This document shows, piece by piece, positions 24,194 to 25,639 of a DNA stretch of 25,639 nucleotides. The position numbers and the translations under genes were made by a program. The notes below the pieces were generated by a model. It saw nothing but the letters and a program-made list of their open reading frames with translations, made no database searches and had not been told where the DNA came from. The DNA is taken from the NCBI GenBank assembly GCA_002409785.1, contig DHOX01000044.1, positions 2,827-28,465 on the forward strand. Reading direction: 5' to 3'. Source of the stretch: Prevotella sp. UBA5379. GTDB taxonomy: Bacteria > Bacteroidota > Bacteroidia > Bacteroidales > Bacteroidaceae. Position 1 is the first letter of the stretch. Every line of letters starts with the position of its first letter.

Positions 24194-25494
24194 TACTCCA
24201 CCTTAAACTTCTGGAACCAGCGTTCATTGAAGGTAATCCCTATATTTATTCTGAAAGTATTCTCATTGATCATCCCAGAAGCCGACCGATGTACCCACTG
24301 GGCACTTATATTCAAGAAAGAACGATTATTGAGACTATTCACGATGGGAATTCCGAAGCCAAAAGATGCGGAATATTCCTTAGGGCCGTTTGCACCATTA
24401 ATAGTGGTATACGGAGTAGCATAGGAAAAACCGGCACGATAGCGCAGACGCCCCAGGAAATGACGGTCATACTCTCCATGGCAATATTCGCCACCGAGTG
24501 TCACTTTCTGACGGTCTTTTAAAATGCCACTCTTCAACACATAACTGGACTGGGACTGGTCATTGTCTTCGAGTTCCGGATAATCGAGTTTGCCCCATTT
24601 CTGCAAAGTATAATCAAAGCCTATTTTCAACTGGTTGTTATGATTCCACGTTAATCCGGCCCCAAACATATCCGGAATACTGAGATGTAAAGATTTTCCG
24701 CCCAACGTATCCGCTTCAGCCACAGAGGTCTGAGAATTCGTGGAAGTAACAATCACCTTCGGTTCTCCCCCGATGCTATGCCCCGGGGTATAAGTCAGAC
24801 CAACAGTCAACCAGTCTTTCTTCAACAACTTACAGGTATACTGAAGTCCGAAGTCAAGTTTATAATTCTTAAAAGTTCCGGTATAGTCTCGTGTCAGAGT
24901 GTTAACATAAGAATCGGAATAGGCATTGGAGATGGTCCTGTCATAATCTCCCCACAAATAAGATACATTTGCACCCAGGGAGAAACCTTTGAAAAGTTCC
25001 CATCCTGTACCCAGATATACCTGGTGAACACCTCCGCTGCCACTATACGTATTTGTATAGGTTGTGCTCGTGGCATTCCCCACATTTCCGCTTAAGGTAT
25101 AATCATATCCTACATTTGTAAAGGGAACCATTCCGAAACTGACTCCCAGATGCCGGAAAGCCCTGAAGCCAGCAACAACATATTCCAGATCGGCATTCTT
25201 GGCATTCAGCGTCTTGCCGGCTTCCCGAAAATGAGTAGACTGGCCGGAAAAACCCATATCAAATATGAAAGATAAAGAATCTATAGCTGAATAGGATGCC
25301 GGATTAAGGTAGTTGACCTGATTGTGCTCCCGAAAACCAAGAGCAACACCATTCATACCTCTGTTGAAACCGGTAGTTTGATCTGCCAGTTCTCCTAATC
25401 CGTATGCACTGTAAGGAGAATTTGTGCCACTCTGAGCCATCACTGACAAAGATATTGCAGTCAGGAAAAAGACTGCCAGAATCAATTTCTTCAT
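24193..25494 (-). CDS. Outer-membrane beta-barrel protein
   Basis: 433 residues with a signal peptide (1-20, ending 'SVMAQ') and 'SPYSAYGLGELADQTTGFNR' at the mature N-terminus, a segment typical of Bacteroidetes outer-membrane barrels related to the FadL/OmpP1 type. 'VNYLNPASYSAIDSLSFIFD' follows, then long alternating strands ('FSLGANVSYLWGDYD', 'NQLKIGFDYTLQKWGKLDY'). The C-terminus 'FRINIGITFNERWFQKFKVE' lacks a terminal Phe. No specific substrate can be named. Its gene is the first of an envelope operon: barrel, LptC, CorC-like. It is transcribed from a -7 element at 25567-25574. Confidence 0.82.
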   Translation of the reverse strand: MKKLILAVFFLTAISLSVMAQSGTNSPYSAYGLGELADQTTGFNRGMNGVALGFREHNQVNYLNPASYSAIDSLSFIFDMGFSGQSTHFREAGKTLNAKNADLEYVVAGFRAFRHLGVSFGMVPFTNVGYDYTLSGNVGNATSTTYTNTYSGSGGVHQVYLGTGWELFKGFSLGANVSYLWGDYDRTISNAYSDSYVNTLTRDYTGTFKNYKLDFGLQYTCKLLKKDWLTVGLTYTPGHSIGGEPKVIVTSTNSQTSVAEADTLGGKSLHLSIPDMFGAGLTWNHNNQLKIGFDYTLQKWGKLDYPELEDNDQSQSSYVLKSGILKDRQKVTLGGEYCHGEYDRHFLGRLRYRAGFSYATPYTTINGANGPKEYSASFGFGIPIVNSLNNRSFLNISAQWVHRSASGMINENTFRINIGITFNERWFQKFKVE

Positions 25495-25566
25495 TCGTTT
25501 TGTTTTTAGGAGTTGGCAATTTGCTCGTCACTCATCGCGAATCTCTTATTTTAACATATTTGTTTG

Positions 25567-25574
25567 CAAAAGTA
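25567..25574 (-). promoter_or_regulatory. -7 element of the envelope operon
   Basis: TACTTTTG on the minus strand matches TAnnTTTG; the first start codon is at 25494. The -33 region is weak. Confidence 0.5.
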
Positions 25575-25619
25575 TTGAAAATTTTTGATATAAAAGAACG
25601 ATAAGTCAGAAATTAAAGT

Positions 25620-25627
25620 TATTTTTG
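25620..25627 (+). promoter_or_regulatory. -7 element of a divergent gene beyond the window
   Basis: TATTTTTG followed by CA on the plus strand, close to the right edge. It would drive a gene that begins outside the window, divergent from the envelope operon. No -33 element is obvious. Confidence 0.4.
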
Positions 25628-25639
25628 CATCGTGAAACG

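Overview
The window looks like a chromosomal segment of a member of the Bacteroidales, plausibly Prevotella/Segatella-like. The signs are the TAnnTTTG -7 promoter elements (often TATCTTTG), the near absence of Shine-Dalgarno sites, and gene families typical of the phylum: a Wzi-type capsule barrel, DUF4421, DUF1460, a long-form GDP-fucose synthase, and LptC beside a CorC-like protein and a PpiD-like foldase. The assignment below phylum is inference. No tRNA, rRNA, insertion sequence or CRISPR array was seen.

Layout. 1-396 (+) is the 3' end of an AraC-type regulator. 440-2385 (-) is a lipoprotein overlapping a Wzi capsule-assembly barrel. 2519-3752 (-) is an XRE-ImmA/IrrE antitoxin-type regulator followed after 1 nt by a 53-residue remnant of a PIN-domain toxin; two palindromes upstream look like operators. 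4085-4576 (+) is an unrecognised 163-residue protein, followed by about 900 bp of structured non-coding DNA with two terminator hairpins and six 9-bp cores spaced exactly 22 bp apart. 5481-6869 (-) is a PL9-like polysaccharide lyase lipoprotein.

7084-15424 (-) is a surface-polysaccharide region: an initiating sugar-phosphate transferase, an SH3b/DUF3761 protein, a family 2 glycosyltransferase, a COG5610-like HAD protein, GDP-L-fucose synthase and GDP-mannose 4,6-dehydratase. Gmd and Fcl together make GDP-L-fucose, the transferase would start the lipid-linked repeat unit, the glycosyltransferase would extend it, and Wzi could help hold the product at the surface. Several spacers here look like eroded genes, notably 10966-11105 and 15509-15700.

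15893-18951 (-) is an operon of a Gfo/Idh/MocA oxidoreductase, a DUF4421 outer-membrane protein and a DUF1460 cell-wall amidase-like protein. 19130-19726 (+) is the ribosome-assembly GTPase EngB. 19870-22032 (-) is a PpiD/SurA-like periplasmic foldase. 22221-25494 (-) is an envelope operon: outer-membrane barrel, LptC, and a CNNM/CBS/CorC membrane protein. A second, divergent promoter reads out of the right edge.

The items most worth a second look are the 22-bp-phased array, the internally deleted PIN toxin with its intact partner and operators, and the frameshifted gene remnant joined by operon-style overlaps between the HAD and glycosyltransferase genes.
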